Assembly: GCA_036365455.1 (NCBI GenBank)
Contig: JAWQUS010000016.1
Coordinates: 12,485,001-12,549,000, forward strand
Length of the DNA: 64,000 nt
Direction of reading: 5' to 3'
From: Macrosoma leucophasiata
Lineage: Eukaryota > Arthropoda > Insecta > Lepidoptera > Hedylidae
Position 1 is the first letter of the stretch. Every line of letters starts with the position of its first letter. Positions 1 to 13,800 of this stretch are shown one piece after another. The notes beneath the pieces were generated by a model. It had not been told where the DNA came from. It worked only from the letters and a program-made list of their open reading frames with translations, and made no database searches. The translations under genes and the position numbers were made by a program.

Positions 1-872
1 TAAAAACGTTTTTTTACTGCATATTTTCACTTATTTAGCTTTGTTTGCAGTTACAAAACATTATTTGCAGTTAGAATTGCAATTCAAAACCAACATGCCG
101 AATATGGCGGGCGATGTCATTTTGACATTTTTATTTTTTTAATTGTATTTTGATTATAGCACTTGGAGAAAAAAAAGAAATATTTTCTAAATACTATCGA
201 AATTGATTGATCCCAAGCGTCGGCTGTATCGTCGCCATGTTAAACATAGCTGAAAAGGATAAAATCGTTTGAATTAAATGTGGTTGTAACTCTAAAATTG
301 ATTAAAATAAATTTATTGTACTTTTCGGATTCGGATTCTTGTTTAATTTACCCATTTTTTGAGGACGTGTACGAACCAGAGCCGAGCTTGCAACATCTCC
401 AATTTCTACTTACAGTGGATAGAGCTTATTTTGATCAATCGTCTTTAGTCAAGCATACCGGTCTCGAATGAAACAAGCAAGTTCAAGTATCGTGTCTCTT
501 TCTAAAAGTTGCGAAAAGTATACTTAGTATCTTCGACCTACACTTTTTTTGGTTGCACGTTCAGTCTATTGAAGTCAATTTACCACACTCTCACATAATC
601 ACGTAGGTATTCGAAATGAAACCTCTCCAACACAAACATCCACGACATGCATTCTGATATTATTTAGTAATTACATGTAGGTAGATTTAAAATGCTAGAA
701 GATAGTACCTACTTCTTGCTTTATCTCGATTATTACGATTCTTCTGTTCGAATCGATTTTTATGTTTTAACTTAATTTAATTTAAGCCGTCTTGGCACAG
801 TATGCTTCGTAAATATTACGGCGATAAGACTCAATCTATTTAATAATCTCATAGTTTTTTTTATGTTATGGC

Positions 873-990
873 TTGCATGCAAATTAAGTTCACACTGATG
901 TTAAGTGATGACTGCAGCCTGTAGACACTTACACAAAAATCAACGTCAAAATGCAGATTCGTTACCACTCCTGAGGCCTCAGGTGTTATT
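873..990 (+). repeat. Repeat A, partial copy
   Basis: CATGCAAATTAAGTTCACAC through AGATTCGTTACCACTCCTGA matches the first 110 bp of the repeat at 2888. Confidence 0.7.
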
Positions 991-1130
991 CTTTCAAGGA
1001 ACGTAAAGCCGCCGGCGGCCAGACACAGTTAATTGAATATCAATTGTCATAAGGGAGAAGCTGCGTTGGTTGTGTCGTCGATCCATACAGGCAAGCAGGG
1101 CCTTGCCTGTATGTATGTTAATGTATAATT

Positions 1131-1220
1131 ATGCTTTCTTGCTTCAACTTGGATTTGGACCTAAGCCCTGTCGAAATCGATGACGATGATTTCATTGACT
1201 TCGGCGAAGATGAAGAATAA
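1131..1220 (+). CDS. Small acidic ORF, status uncertain
   Basis: ATG at 1131 opens 29 codons (MLSCFNLDLDLSPVEIDDDD then FIDFGEDEE) and a TAA. The Asp/Glu-rich C-terminus is unusual for random AT-rich DNA and resembles acidic protein tails. There is no clear acceptor in front and the upstream DNA is repeat-derived. It may be the last exon of a plus-strand gene, a transposase tail, or chance. Confidence 0.2.
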   Translation: MLSCFNLDLDLSPVEIDDDDFIDFGEDEE

Positions 1221-2426
1221 ATCCACCAAAAATATTTTGATGTGCAATTTTATAAAAATCAGGCCGTGTGTTTTATGTGACTCCCACTGTCAAAAAGTTT
1301 CAGGTCTATTAATGTAGAGCCAACTTTGTAACTCTCCGTGTCCTTCATGCTTCATAAACTCTACGACTCTACACCTTTATCAAAATAAATGTCTTGGCCA
1401 TGTTGGCTACCATCACATAAGCGTAAAGCGAAAACATATCCACTATTTATCATTACCCGCTAAATTTTGATAGGACTCGTAGGTACCTTTTCAAAACTTT
1501 CTTAAGGTTTTGATTTTGAACTTTAACTTTACAGCAAAGTAAGGCACTTATCGATTTAGTAGGTATCAATAAAAGCATGAACTTATTTGCGTATACTTAA
1601 TTTATTTTTTCTCATACATCGTCATAGTTTCGGTATTTTGGCCGAGTCGTCCTCAAAATATCTCTTTTTATACTTAGTTATACAAGTATACATCTATATC
1701 TGGAATCCTTAATTCTAATTTAAATCACAATGTCTATAACATTAACGTCTAGAAAGTAAAACTAACAAACAAAACGCAATCAGCAAAATATAAACTTTGA
1801 ATTTACCTTTATGTAATTTGAACTTATGTAAGGTTTACAAAAATTCAATGGTAACTCTTTATAGTGAGATTACAATGGCATGACATTGAAAATTTTATGC
1901 AAGTGTAGGTAGGTATATAATATAATCTTAAGTAAATCGATGTAGTTAATTGTTGAATATAGTATATAATTTACCCAGAAAAAAAACAGTAATTGAAATA
2001 CAAATTAAACAAATTGACTGTTTACCTACACCCATTGTATTTATACTCTTACAAAATAGTAATTGGCACCACGGTAGAGATCCTTGTAATGAAGTAAGTA
2101 TACCCTCGGCAAGTAAGTACCTACTTAAAATACATTTTTGTAGCAGTGTATTATTGATTCTAAACCTAACTAACTCCTGTCACCATGTTTTAGGTAAGAT
2201 TGCATCATTGCCTAGTTCACGTGAAAACTATGGCAGTCCCATTTCATTTGCGTTCAAGGGCCGTAGTTTAAAGACCTTTAGGAGCATCCAGATTATACAA
2301 CATACTAACTTAACTTCTTCTCGCTGTATAAAATAAAATATCGATAGGTATTATATCTGAATGTTGCATTTCAAGAAGCAATCAGTGTACCTACCTACTA
2401 AGTAAGTTGTATTCATAGAAGCTGTG

Positions 2427-2467
2427 TTCAAATACAACCATCGACGAAACCGATGGTTGTATTTGAA
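2427..2467. repeat. Perfect 17-bp hairpin
   Basis: TTCAAATACAACCATCG at 2427-2443 is exactly complementary to CGATGGTTGTATTTGAA at 2451-2467, around the loop ACGAAAC. Confidence 0.85.
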
Positions 2468-2887
2468 ATTAATATTAACTTATCACGTCATAACACAACT
2501 TTACTGTAGGTACTAGCTTCCTCCTTCTAACGTCATAGTCATACACATAGGGTCACTATCCTGCTAGTTGGGATGGCATAGTTCCGGTCTCTAATGTATG
2601 TTAGTCATAAACTACGACGCACGCAAAGAAACGGAAGAAAGAAGCTGCAATAACTCAGACGGCAGTAATAAATAGTAATAGGTAATACATAATAGTTGCT
2701 TGCGATCCGATAATTAGTAGATAACATTCATATATTCGTCCCATGTTTTTCAACGGCTTTTGATTTTGATAGGTGATGGTTCTACCGAATTGAAAATAGA
2801 CATGATACATTATGAATTAAACAAATATCAAAAAAGGAACAAGAGAGAATATAAGGTAGGTGGATAGTGAAATTGTCTCCATAAACA

Positions 2888-3185
2888 TATATATATTTTT
2901 ATGTAATGGAAGTGGCAAACAAGCATGCTGTTCACATTGATGTTAAGTGATGACTGCAGCCTATAGACACCCACACAAAGACCAAGGTCAAGATGCAGAT
3001 GCGTTACCACTCCTGAGGCCTAAGGTGTTATGCCTCTGTGCCGGAAATTACAGGGCCGTACATTACCACCTGACCGGAACACGATAGTGCTGAACACTAC
3101 CATTTAGCGGCAAGTATATTAGGTAATGCGGTGGTCCGTACGCCCGCGAGCTCCGTCACTGGAGCCAGTAAAAAAATTGAATTAT
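2888..3185 (+). repeat. Repeat A, full-length copy
   Basis: About 300 bp: GTGGCAAACAAGCATGCTGT, GTGATGACTGCAGCCTATAG, GATGCAGATGCGTTACCACT, GGCCTAAGGTGTTATGCCTC, CGGAACACGATAGTGCTGAA and the end GAGCTCCGTCACTGGAGCCA. It is the most complete of at least nine copies in this window. No tRNA-like head or clear terminal inverted repeats are seen, so its class is open. Confidence 0.75.
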
Positions 3186-3993
3186 TATTATTAAATTAAT
3201 TATTCAGGAAGCAGTTTCCTTTCTACATTTAATTACCGACAGCTGTGTTGGTCAGGGGCAGTTGAAAAGAGTCACAATATCACAATAAGTTGAATATTAA
3301 TTAACACAAAAAAGGATCAAAGATCTCACTGTGAGTCACAAGATAGGTATGTAATACTGGTCAGCTATTAAAATTGTCCTAATGGTCCTACATAATCTAA
3401 TCAGCCAGTGTCAGTTCATCGTTTCTGTGTTTTATAAAGCATGTTGTACGAGTATAAGCTGGACCCACATTGATGCTGCTTAAATGGCTTCTTAATTATT
3501 ATTATGAGAATACGTCTAAAGGCAAGTTATTTCATTTAATTAAACATTTTTTAGAACATATTTCAATAAACAAGATTGTAATCTGAAAAAAAGGCTTTCA
3601 CTTGGCGGGCACCCGGGGGCTGGGCACTTCCGTGTCCCCAAATACTTTATGCAATATTTTTGGAGTTGGCAGAAATTTTAATTAAGTACATTAATATGCA
3701 TAGCATGGCGATAATTATAATATATCATCAATTCAAGTATTAAGCAAATTATATTAAATGAGATTGTATTTTAACAACACATTGATTTCTTAATAATTGA
3801 TCACAATTTCAACGCAATTTAAATTAATTTGACACAAATATAATTTATCTCTATATTAAATATATTTTGTTTACTCTATAAGTCGTTTATTATGTAAATA
3901 TGAATGAATACAACACTCAACTACGACTAGGTAGTAATTGTAACCCTAACTCTACACACTGTAATTCAATCATATTTGCTATAGGCATAGGTA

Positions 3994-4287
3994 TGGGCAC
4001 GGATCTGAGCGCTGGACGACAGAGTGGGATCGCCTTGCGCATCGAACAGTTATGACTTCATAAAATGCTTTCCAATTGGTTGAGAGACGTATAAAGCGAG
4101 AGCAAAGAACGAATCACTACTGGCGGTCATGACGCGTCGCGTGATCTGCCAATCATTGTATCAATGCAATAGTATTCAATACAGATTCTTCCACTCTCGC
4201 GCCTTACTTTATACCACCAAAGGGACCCAGTAATTCACTTTTGCGCAGTTGAAGTAAGTGAAGTTCAACATTCAATATCCGTGCCCA
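3994..4287. mobile_element. MITE with 11-bp terminal inverted repeats and TA duplication
   Basis: TGGGCACGGAT at 3994-4004 is repeated inverted as ATCCGTGCCCA at 4277-4287, each flanked by TA (3992-3993 and 4288-4289). At 294 bp without coding capacity it fits a Tc1/mariner-type MITE. Confidence 0.75.
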
Positions 4288-4740
4288 TAATTACACAATA
4301 CCTCGCCTCCTGCTATCAAAAATTCAATAATAATAATAATAATAATAAATACTCTTTATTGTACACATAAGAACAATAATTTGCAAAAACAATTTCAACA
4401 ATTCAATGTTTTAATATTCAACGCAATAACACAGTTTAACTGTAATTGGTAATTCCAGAGTGCGTTGAGGTAGGGTAACAATTTATTTGTTCTCTCTCGG
4501 TGTCCATTGTAAGCCAGATTATCGTAGTATAAGTAGACAGAACACGCTCAAAGCAAGCGTAATTTTTTTTTAAGTATTTCATTGTTATAAAAAATAGTAT
4601 TACTTTTATATACCTAGCTGCAATATTTACACTTGCTTTGAACGCATCCGAATTCAATATGTCCGATAAGGAACATATTTAATTCGGGTTTAAACGGAGT
4701 TTTGCGTATGTTGTGGGGTCGACGGCATGTTTGTTATATG

Positions 4741-4867
4741 TCAGAGGCACTCCTGTGAACTCTGCGAAGACTGTTCCCGGTCTCGATCACTAGGAACATT
4801 ATTATTCTGCTCTTGATCCCGATTTAAAACAAACACGGGCTCCACATTTTCGTCGTCGCTGTTGAAT
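4741..4867 (-). CDS. dimm: dimm coding exon 4 (C-terminus and stop)
   Basis: The acceptor CATTTCAG precedes 4867. The single base A completes the split Leu codon from exon 3, then 41 codons run [18 protein letters not shown] to SSQECL and TGA at 4743-4741. The phase fits exactly, the frame is open to its stop, and the composition (acidic then Asn/Gln/Ser) suits a bHLH C-terminal tail. Possible poly(A) signals downstream are ATTAAA at 4683-4678 and AATAAA at 4360-4355. A 1.75-kb intron containing the long repeat at about 5-5.8 kb separates it from exon 3. It is too short to appear as a long ORF. Confidence 0.82.
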
Positions 4868-7800
4868 CTGAAATGAATGACGTCGATATATTTCTCAATA
4901 GGACGTATTGGTGTTACATGAAAGATGCCCTCGATTTTTAAAATAAAACAGTCAACAGCTTGTTTTTTTTTTACATTGTATAATATAAGTATCTCGTCAG
5001 CACGGGGTCCAATTTGAACACCGGACCTTTGTCAGGCTTGCGCGGGGACATGGGGGGTCCAACACGTAGAGGCCCTTTCGAGAATTTTGATCTACTTTGT
5101 AATGGGTTATATTCGGCGGGACCTCTCTCTGACTGCATCAATAGTTAATACAGACACAGACAGACCCCGCAGAATATAATGGGACTATTGTAATGAAAAG
5201 TGATTTGCCAAACTTTGGGCTATGTGGGTGAACTGGGGGGACTAGCTGGCTGGGCCTATGGAGTGAGATCCGGCACCTGCCTATATTCAACATCTCACAT
5301 TATCGAATCCTACTTTAGGCAGGTGGTGACTCGCCTCTCCTTGGTGGGCCCCCAAACAGCCAACCCGATGGTCGACAGGGGGCAACACTGTTGAGAGAGG
5401 CTGGGGGTGTCGAGAGGTGTGGCCCCGGTTTCACCATCACGAGCGAGTAATCTCGAGCTCGGAGCGGGCTTCCCCGCTATTATGCCTTTAGACACTTCCA
5501 CCCTCGAGTGTATGGCTCTTTCAGAAATTTAGACAACAGCCTATTATCTAAATTTCTGCAAATGCCATACCTCTAGCGCCCCACTCTGACCGGCCAATGA
5601 AGGCAAGCCAGAGGTGAGAGACCTGATGCTCTGTCCGGCCGTACCTCTGTGTGGCGGACGAGGCGGAGCCCAGTTCTCTCGGAGGAACTCGAGATGATGG
5701 TAGGGGGTGGTGTCGCTACTCACCAACAGCTCGCCACAAGCTGCTCTGCCCCCATATAAGTATTATTATTAACTTTATTTTTATTATTATATAGGTATTG
5801 ATCTTTATACCTACTCGTAAAGTGGTATTAAAACAGTAACGGAACTCTAGGGCGTAAGTCCTATCGCATTATCTGCTCGGCGGTACTAACTATATCTACA
5901 TTTGTCCCTATTTGTTGATTTTGAACATTTGATTGAGCAGTGCGTAAGTAGATATACATAATTAGATACTGCCCATTACATTTTTTACCACTAATAATAC
6001 ATTTAAAAAAATACTAAGGGTTACAATTATAATACTGATGATAAGATAGAAATACCTAATTGCCTAATGGAAGACATGGAATAATTAGCAAATACAGTAG
6101 ATCCTCCGGTAATCTGGCTCTTGTCTATAGGTATTTTTGACAATATTCACTAATGTAGTAGATAATGCACGATAGAACAGCTTCGCTAAGTCACTTCATT
6201 TTATTGATTCATATTATTATTTATATAATCAAAATGTTTGATCTTTTTAGTATTTCATGTACCTACATTTGTTTGTACACAATTACTTCCTAATGTGAAG
6301 TTTTATTTTTTGTAATTTCTGTCATCAATGCTGAATAGATACATTATTTGCTCTCTATTGCGTTGCTTTATATTCTAAATTCGACATACATAATGACATA
6401 CGTAATGAAGTATGATTTGTACTTCGGAGTAGATAAAGTAACATAGGTATAGAATCTTATCATTAGATCGATAATTTATCCGATTACAAGGTACTCTTTT
6501 GTAAAAAAATGTGGAATACAGGGGTCTAAGTCAGTACTTCGATAATTCGACACTACCCCTCAAAACGTTTTTCGAGTTACCGGAGGTCCACTGTCATTAA
6601 TTTAATTTATACTTACAAATAGCGAGGCACTTCTCCTCTCATCGTACAAATTGCGTTTGTGAGAGCTTTGACATAATTTTTGGCGAGGGTTAATGTTTCT
6701 ATTTTCGATAAGCTACGATTGTCCTTCTTGACATGAGGAATTACCCGCCGTAGATCCTGGAAAAGGTAAAGTTGGATATATTTGTGATTATAAGAGATAG
6801 CCAATTAACGAATAATTGTCTTGAGAGATTACCGGTCAGTTTTCAAAACTAACTAAAAAAAACTAACTTAAACTCCGTACCACTGAACCTGCCTTTTGGT
6901 AATACAATGAAGGAATAATTGTTCTGAGAGTTTACAGGTCAGCTTCAACTATATGTTAAAATTGATAGTGCTACAAGTCCGTAACACTGGACCTGCGTTT
7001 TGGTTATGTAAGTATGTCTCCATAAATTCTGATACACAGGCTAAACAGCGCTTGAAATGAGTTCCATCTGTAATAAGACCTCTGGGGCCTGATTCTCGTA
7101 ACCGATGTCGTTAAACTGAAATTGAATCGGTGCGTTGTCTTGCTCTAAATTGCCCGCGCGTATTGGTTAAAACAAGACAGCGAATAGATCCATTAGCGAT
7201 CCAACGACTTTATATTCCGAGGATTAGGATGACTGATCTTTTGAAGATATCTATCGGTTGCAGTGTACATTCATGCTGAATTGCAGTGGTTCTAATTGTC
7301 TTTCTGATGATAGGTAAATATGCCTGTCAATTAAATATCTGCTACTGAAACCGGCGAACGTTACCTTGCCAGCTGCTGAATCTTATTATTATCAGCCATA
7401 TCACAATTTATGATATTTATCTATACTATCCTATTGTTAATTTGAACCACATAAGCACCCTAATAAATACATCAAAATCGGTCCAGCTTACAATTTTATT
7501 CGATATTTTTTTATGTCCGTGAGAGATAAACAAAAACATCTAGGTTCACAATTTCCAAAGCTCTTAAATAACGGAGATTCCTTAATTGCCACTTGTCACT
7601 CCAGACCTAAAATGCTGCTGGGCCAGAAATTACAGAGTTGTTTTTCTTATCAAGACAGAAAACTATGATTACCTCAAACGCCCGATTCAGCGAATGCATC
7701 CGCATGCGTTCGCGCTCGTTGCTTTCCAGCCTACGTAGGTTACGTTCACGGGCGGATATGCCGCACCGTCGACGCCTGCCAGGGCCCGATCCGGTAGAGC

Positions 7801-10800
7801 CTGTGGACCCGCTAGTGGTGCCTGAAGATGACGAGCTCGCTGCCGTCCGCCGCGGCCTGCAAACCCTCCTGGTCACCTGCTCATCACTCCCACTGCCGCT
7901 GTCATAGAAATCTGTAAATGAAAATATATTTCGTTAAATGGATTCTTTATTCATTAATCATAATGTAATGTAAACGATATTGATGAATATGATATGATGG
8001 TATACCTACAACTTTTATTTGTCCGCGATGGACTCCTAAACTACTCAACCGATTTTAATCAAACTTTGCACAGCGTGTGCAATTTAATCCAACTTGAAGG
8101 AAAAGATAGCTTACATCTCTATTTATAGTAGCAATATTATGTTATTACCTAAATTGCATCCGTGCGAAGCCGGTGTGGGCAGCTAGTATTGTATATTTTT
8201 AAGCTTGATATAGGGTTTAAAGATCCAATTAAAATATTGTTTCTATTTTCAATATTTCGATTACACAATTTACGTAACGAAACAATTTTTATCTGCGTTA
8301 TAGATCACTTTTTTTTGCATATGATAATGTAGAGACGCGAAGTAGATACAAAGTCACAAACCAAATCAAATGTTTTGTCTATCTACAAAATAAAACATTT
8401 ACTGAAAACAAAGCTAAATACACGCGATACAGTCATACAAACTTTTTTGTGTGTGAACCCTGTGCCTACTACACATAATTTGCAAGCATATCGTTCATAC
8501 TACGCAAACACCGCGGTAATTATGGGGTCATATCATACCACACAAAAATAGATAAAATACATACGCTGAAACACAACATTCGTCAGCCAATTTACCTACA
8601 CTACTCAATAGATAACCGTAGATAAGTGTGGTGAATTCTCGTACCAGATACCTATTACATTTTTGTAGCTCTACCTTTCTTGTACTCATTCGAAGCCAAA
8701 GCTCTGTATATGAAAAAAAAAATAATTATGGAAAACAACGTTAATAATTATAAAAATGCTTCAGTGGTGTAGTGGTAGCGGGCCTCCACTTCTATTGAGG
8801 TTCGTTCCGGATTCAAATGCTGAGTTGGAGAATTAGTAAGACTTTATTGAATTTATCCCATTAGAAACCATATCCAATGAGAACGTCCAAGTTTGGTAAT
8901 GCGGCCGGTGAATGTCTATAAACTCACCATCTATGAGATTCCAAAGTACCTAGAACCGGAAAATCGGGGATGTGTCCATGTATTTACCTCTCTGTATCCT
9001 TCGAGAAATACGAGCGTTAAAATTCTCGTTGGCTTATTGGTAGTAGTTTTGAGAGGTAATTATTTCGCCCTTTGTTGAGGGAGCAGATTTCCTATTAAGT
9101 CGGAGTAGGTATACTGATTTAAGATTGAGTAGGTACCTAAGTGTATAAAATTATTATTTTTTTAGAAAATTCTCGGAGACTTGAGAGAAAGAAGAAATTA
9201 ATGTAAATTTGCTAGTTTCTTTCCAGATATGAGTGGATATAAAGGAATCGATAAGTGAGAAAAGAAATACAGTAACGCCAGGAACTGTCCAAAAGAAGTA
9301 GTAAAAAAAACTAAATAATTAGACTCGACTATTTTAATTGAAAAGAAAACCAGCCTAATTTTACGTCTAAATCTTGAATGTACTCGTAACGTACTTATAC
9401 TTATACGTATGAATAGGTAAAGTTAAAAGATGCATGCGTCAGTCTAATGTTTAACACCCTCATGTGAAAGCTGACGTACATGATAGAGTCGATAATATAG
9501 TATCAGATAAGCATAAAAGCCTCACAAATACGTAACATATACGTTATCAGTAGTAATTCCCACGTCATCACATGTCCTTCGCCGCGATAAACAAGGGCTG
9601 CCACGCGTGAATAATAAGTATGTAATGTATTTACAGTATTTTGGAGCTTGAGGACCGCAGAATTGAATACACAAAAATACTAAAGGCATTTATTTCAAAT
9701 AAATGAACCAATCTTTATTCTCATTCATTGAAATTTGAGACTAACATAAAGTAATACACAGAAAAATAGAAATTTTATTTTATTTAATATAAAACGAGGA
9801 ATATCATATTTGTCAATCTTATTAATACTTACTACCTTACGATCCTTTCTAGTATTCTTTTAGTGTATAAATATACAGCCCAAAAAACATCGGCAACCTT
9901 AACACAGCACTAAAGTGAGAGTGCTAAGAAATGGTGCAACAAGTTGCTTGCCTCTGTCTGTATAGAATGTTAATAAAACTTCACTTACAAAGTGAATGGG
10001 CTTAATATTTATCTATCTACCTATATTAAACACTATCGTTAACTTGGCCGGTCTCTACTGCATTGGGTTTTCTCTGTATTCTCGTCGAAACCTTCACCAA
10101 ATTATTACTTACTAATTGTTACCTACTACCAAAATCTACCTTACATTACTTTCGTTTATTTAGTAGGTAATGAGTAGATATACTAGCTATAACTAAAGTG
10201 ATTTTCATTTAAGGTTTCAATGATAGTATTGTAAAAGGATCAATTTTTATAAGTAGGTATAAATAAAAATTAATCACCGAAATGTTAGTACGCACAAAAC
10301 TTTTAACAACTACACCAAATTGGATAAATATTTTTTATGTTCGTTGTTGTAGAGAGAAAAATAATAGGAAACATTTAAAAATCTTAGATGGCGATATGAA
10401 ATTCGCTGGGTCAGCTAGTTTATATCTAACTAGCTGTTGCCCGCGACTCCGCGTGTATACTCATCAAATCACCCCATGGCATCCCACAGAAACATTTTAT
10501 CGGGATAAAAAGTATCCTATAATCTAAGTCAGCTAATATCCTATCCCCCTTAATCATAAACGTATTTTAGCTAGTGTTGCTAATCTCTCCTTTGTCCTTT
10601 TTCTATCCTGCACATTGGACAATGCAACTGACAAAGACAAAGCATTCTACCTATAGCTAAAACGTATCTAATGTTCGTTTATGAATAAATGGGTAACTGT
10701 ATAACAAATTTCATCAAATTACGTAGTGTGATAGAGTGAAGTGTGATAAATACATCGATATCTCAACCTAATAGATACCGCATCGCAGGCGAACGCTTTC

Positions 10801-13800
10801 GGACAACACATAGGGTGACATAGGTAATTCAGTAATGATAAAAGAAACCGCGCGCGAGCTCGACTTCAGTACCGACCACGTATGTGACCTGTGTACGTCG
10901 TTTTACGAGCGCAAAATAATTTCGTTAAAAAATAAGAAAGTGAAGCAAAATTAAATCTTGTTCAATAAAATGGTGTTACAAATGTAGTAAAACATTTAAT
11001 TTCAAATAAGACGTCATAACTTTTCACAGGAATGCTGTTTTCACGATTAGAATTTTCAAAAATAAAATTAATTCGGAGTTTAACTTACACAGGTCAGGAC
11101 AGGTCAAAAACAGTACCCGTTGATGTCTTTTTACAGTGCATCTTCCACTTTTCCTTCAAATAAATATTGCTGTTCCTTTCGTCCATTTTGTTACGTATCA
11201 GTATAGTGATGTGACACCTCAATCAACTGATGAATGATGACAATTAATGCAACTGAATATTACTTGATTTTCTTTCGTACACTTTTTTTAATTGTCTTTT
11301 TTTGTAACGAAGTTTGTAAACAAACATGAAGTTCACATGTTCACGAAAACCAGAGGTCAAAGTTGAATTGCTTTTCCACTCCCGAGTCCTAAAAAAAATC
11401 TGCCTCTGTGACAGTTATTACTGGGCCATACATTACCATCTAACCGGAACACGATAGAGCTAAATACTATCATTTTGTGGATATAGTACGTAATACGGTG
11501 GCAGAGAATATTTAATAAAACTACGTATCTATAGAATGGACACTTCGATGTCCCACCTGATTCACCTTCCTAACCGCTCTGAGCTCTTGGTAAGTTGGGT
11601 GACTAATAAACTAAGGTCGTGAGTCTATATTTGGATAATTTTAAAATTGAATATTTTATAAACTTAATTTTTCTACCTGACGCGAAGTGGTAGTGTCCAC
11701 TTATCTATGTTGTCCACGGCTATTGTGTTCGGCGGTAACGGATATGAATGAATGAATGAATTATTTATTTGCTGAATGAATTATTATTTTTTTGATAGAG
11801 CTCCACTGAACAAGTTCGAAGGCGTGAACACCTAGTGACACCTACATGTTACCTATTTGATCTGCAGTAAGTGGATATCGGTTTTCTTCAATGTCAACCG
11901 TTATCATCTGCCGGGTAGGTGGTAATATACAGTGGTAGAGATTCAGTGATAGAGCTCCAGGGCGTACGAGCACCACTGCATTTCCTAATGTATATTTCAC
12001 TAAATGTAGCCTATTGTAAACAATAATATATAGTATTAAAAAAAATACAAAAAAAAAGAAATGTATGTACGAAAATGATATCTCTTTTCATATCGGAGAT
12101 GGGGGACATAATTATTTTTCGAATATATGATATGGATTTCAATTTCACGGGTGCAGACTTTTCAAAATCCGAGATGGCGAACAGACTCCTTAAACTTATT
12201 TTTTCTTCTTTAACTTCAAAATTTTTTGAAGTTAAATAAGTTAGTAGAATATGATATGGGTGTCAAAGTTCCACATCCACGCCTTCGAACATGTCATATT
12301 TAATAAAAAAACGTATTCGTAATCAACAACCCCAAAAAGAAATATTTTGAAAAAAAAAATTGTCTTGTAGAAAAAGATGTTTTGTTAACATCACGCCAAG
12401 AAACCACAAAATTGACACCCATCATTAGAGGTTATCTGACATACCTACCCATATTACTCACGTAATATTTGCGTGCCTTCGAGCTCTATCATTGATTATT
12501 ACTTATAGTGATAATAAAGTCTTTATTTAAATTTGTATTAAAATATGTAAAATTTTTGTTTTACATTTTCTTAACTAAACGTTATAAGTATGTATATGAA
12601 ACGAGTTGAAATTGAAATGACCATGATAAAATTAAAACTTACTCCTCTTGCCATCAAAACGAAAACTTTCCCATCACTAGTTATAATTTCTGACCTGTCG
12701 CAATCTTGAATCGACCAATCACGATGCTCACTTTTACCGCTCCCCGGCCCTTCATACCTCATCGCTTTGATTGAAATGTTTCTTAGTAGAAACGATGACA
12801 TAGGTTGTCTAGTGGTTCTGTTGTCGCTGGATAAATATATGTAATTTCACGCCTGTCAACCTCCAAGGGGTAGGCAGAGGTAAATGCATGCATTCAAGCA
12901 TACATGCAAAAACCCACGATTCGCCGGTTACGTTTTGGCCCATGTAACAGGTGGCGAGCCTGTTGACATCTCCGGGCACATTACCAAACTTCGAGGTACT
13001 GGGAAATTTCCAGAAAATGGAAAAATCCCAATAGAACCAGAGATAAAGGACTTTACACCATTATCTCTGATATTATCAGAGATAATGGTGTAAAGTCCTG
13101 GGTTCGATTCCTGGGTAGGAGGTTAAACCTCCTAAAAAAAAACCAACCTCCGAAAAATGCCAATAGAACCAGAGATAAAGGACTTTACACCATTATCTCT
13201 GATATTATCAGAGATAATGGTGTAAAGTCCTGGGTTCGATTCCTGGGTAGGAGGTTAAACCTCCTACCTGGGAATCGAACCCAGGACCTCAGCGTAGTAG
13301 TAGTGGCCTGCTACCATTAGGCTACCGAGGCAGTTAAAAAATATATGTATTTAATTAATAATTTATTATATCATTCTAGTTTAAAATATAGCTGCTTAAT
13401 TAAATACTTAACGATTTCTGATTATTAACTAAAAGAAAGCTAAAAAATCTACAATCAATGATATACAGTACGCAGCAAGAATTATTGTACATCAAGCCTA
13501 TGAAAGAGATAATCGGCTAGTTTCGACTTTGTAGACCATTATCTCTGCTGCACACTGCTACGTAAGCAGTAGTAACGTAGTAAGCACTAGTAGTATTGGT
13601 CAAAACTTAATCAAAATGGTCGACAAACGTCACATAGGTAAGGTGCGAAAGAGATAATGCTCTACGTACCCGAAATAATCCAAAGTGCCTTCGAAATATT
13701 TCTTGTTGGATACTGTAAACTCGTACATAGCAATAGATATAGGTACCTAAAGTTTCTGAAGTAAATCTTAACCATTACATGGCATACACTCAGGAAACTC

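Noticed and set aside
1950..2336. 128-codon plus-strand ORF
   Set aside because: AT-rich, without motifs, and running through TAGGTA-type sequence; it looks like chance.
4080..4260. Plus-strand promoter and leader exon with donor GAA|GTAAGTG
   Set aside because: The block lies within a MITE bounded by 11-bp inverted repeats and TA duplications, which explains it better.
7607..7672. Coding continuation of dimm exon 2 past NRAFE
   Set aside because: The residues after NRAFE do not match bHLH helix 1, and a GTAATC donor lies exactly at the family's break point; this is intron.
7638..7907. Plus-strand 89-codon open frame
   Set aside because: It is the antisense shadow of dimm exon 2, which has bHLH homology and good splice sites.
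13047..13300. CRISPR-like array or bacterial attachment site
   Set aside because: The repeats are palindromic SINE fragments in a eukaryotic intron, with no regular spacers.
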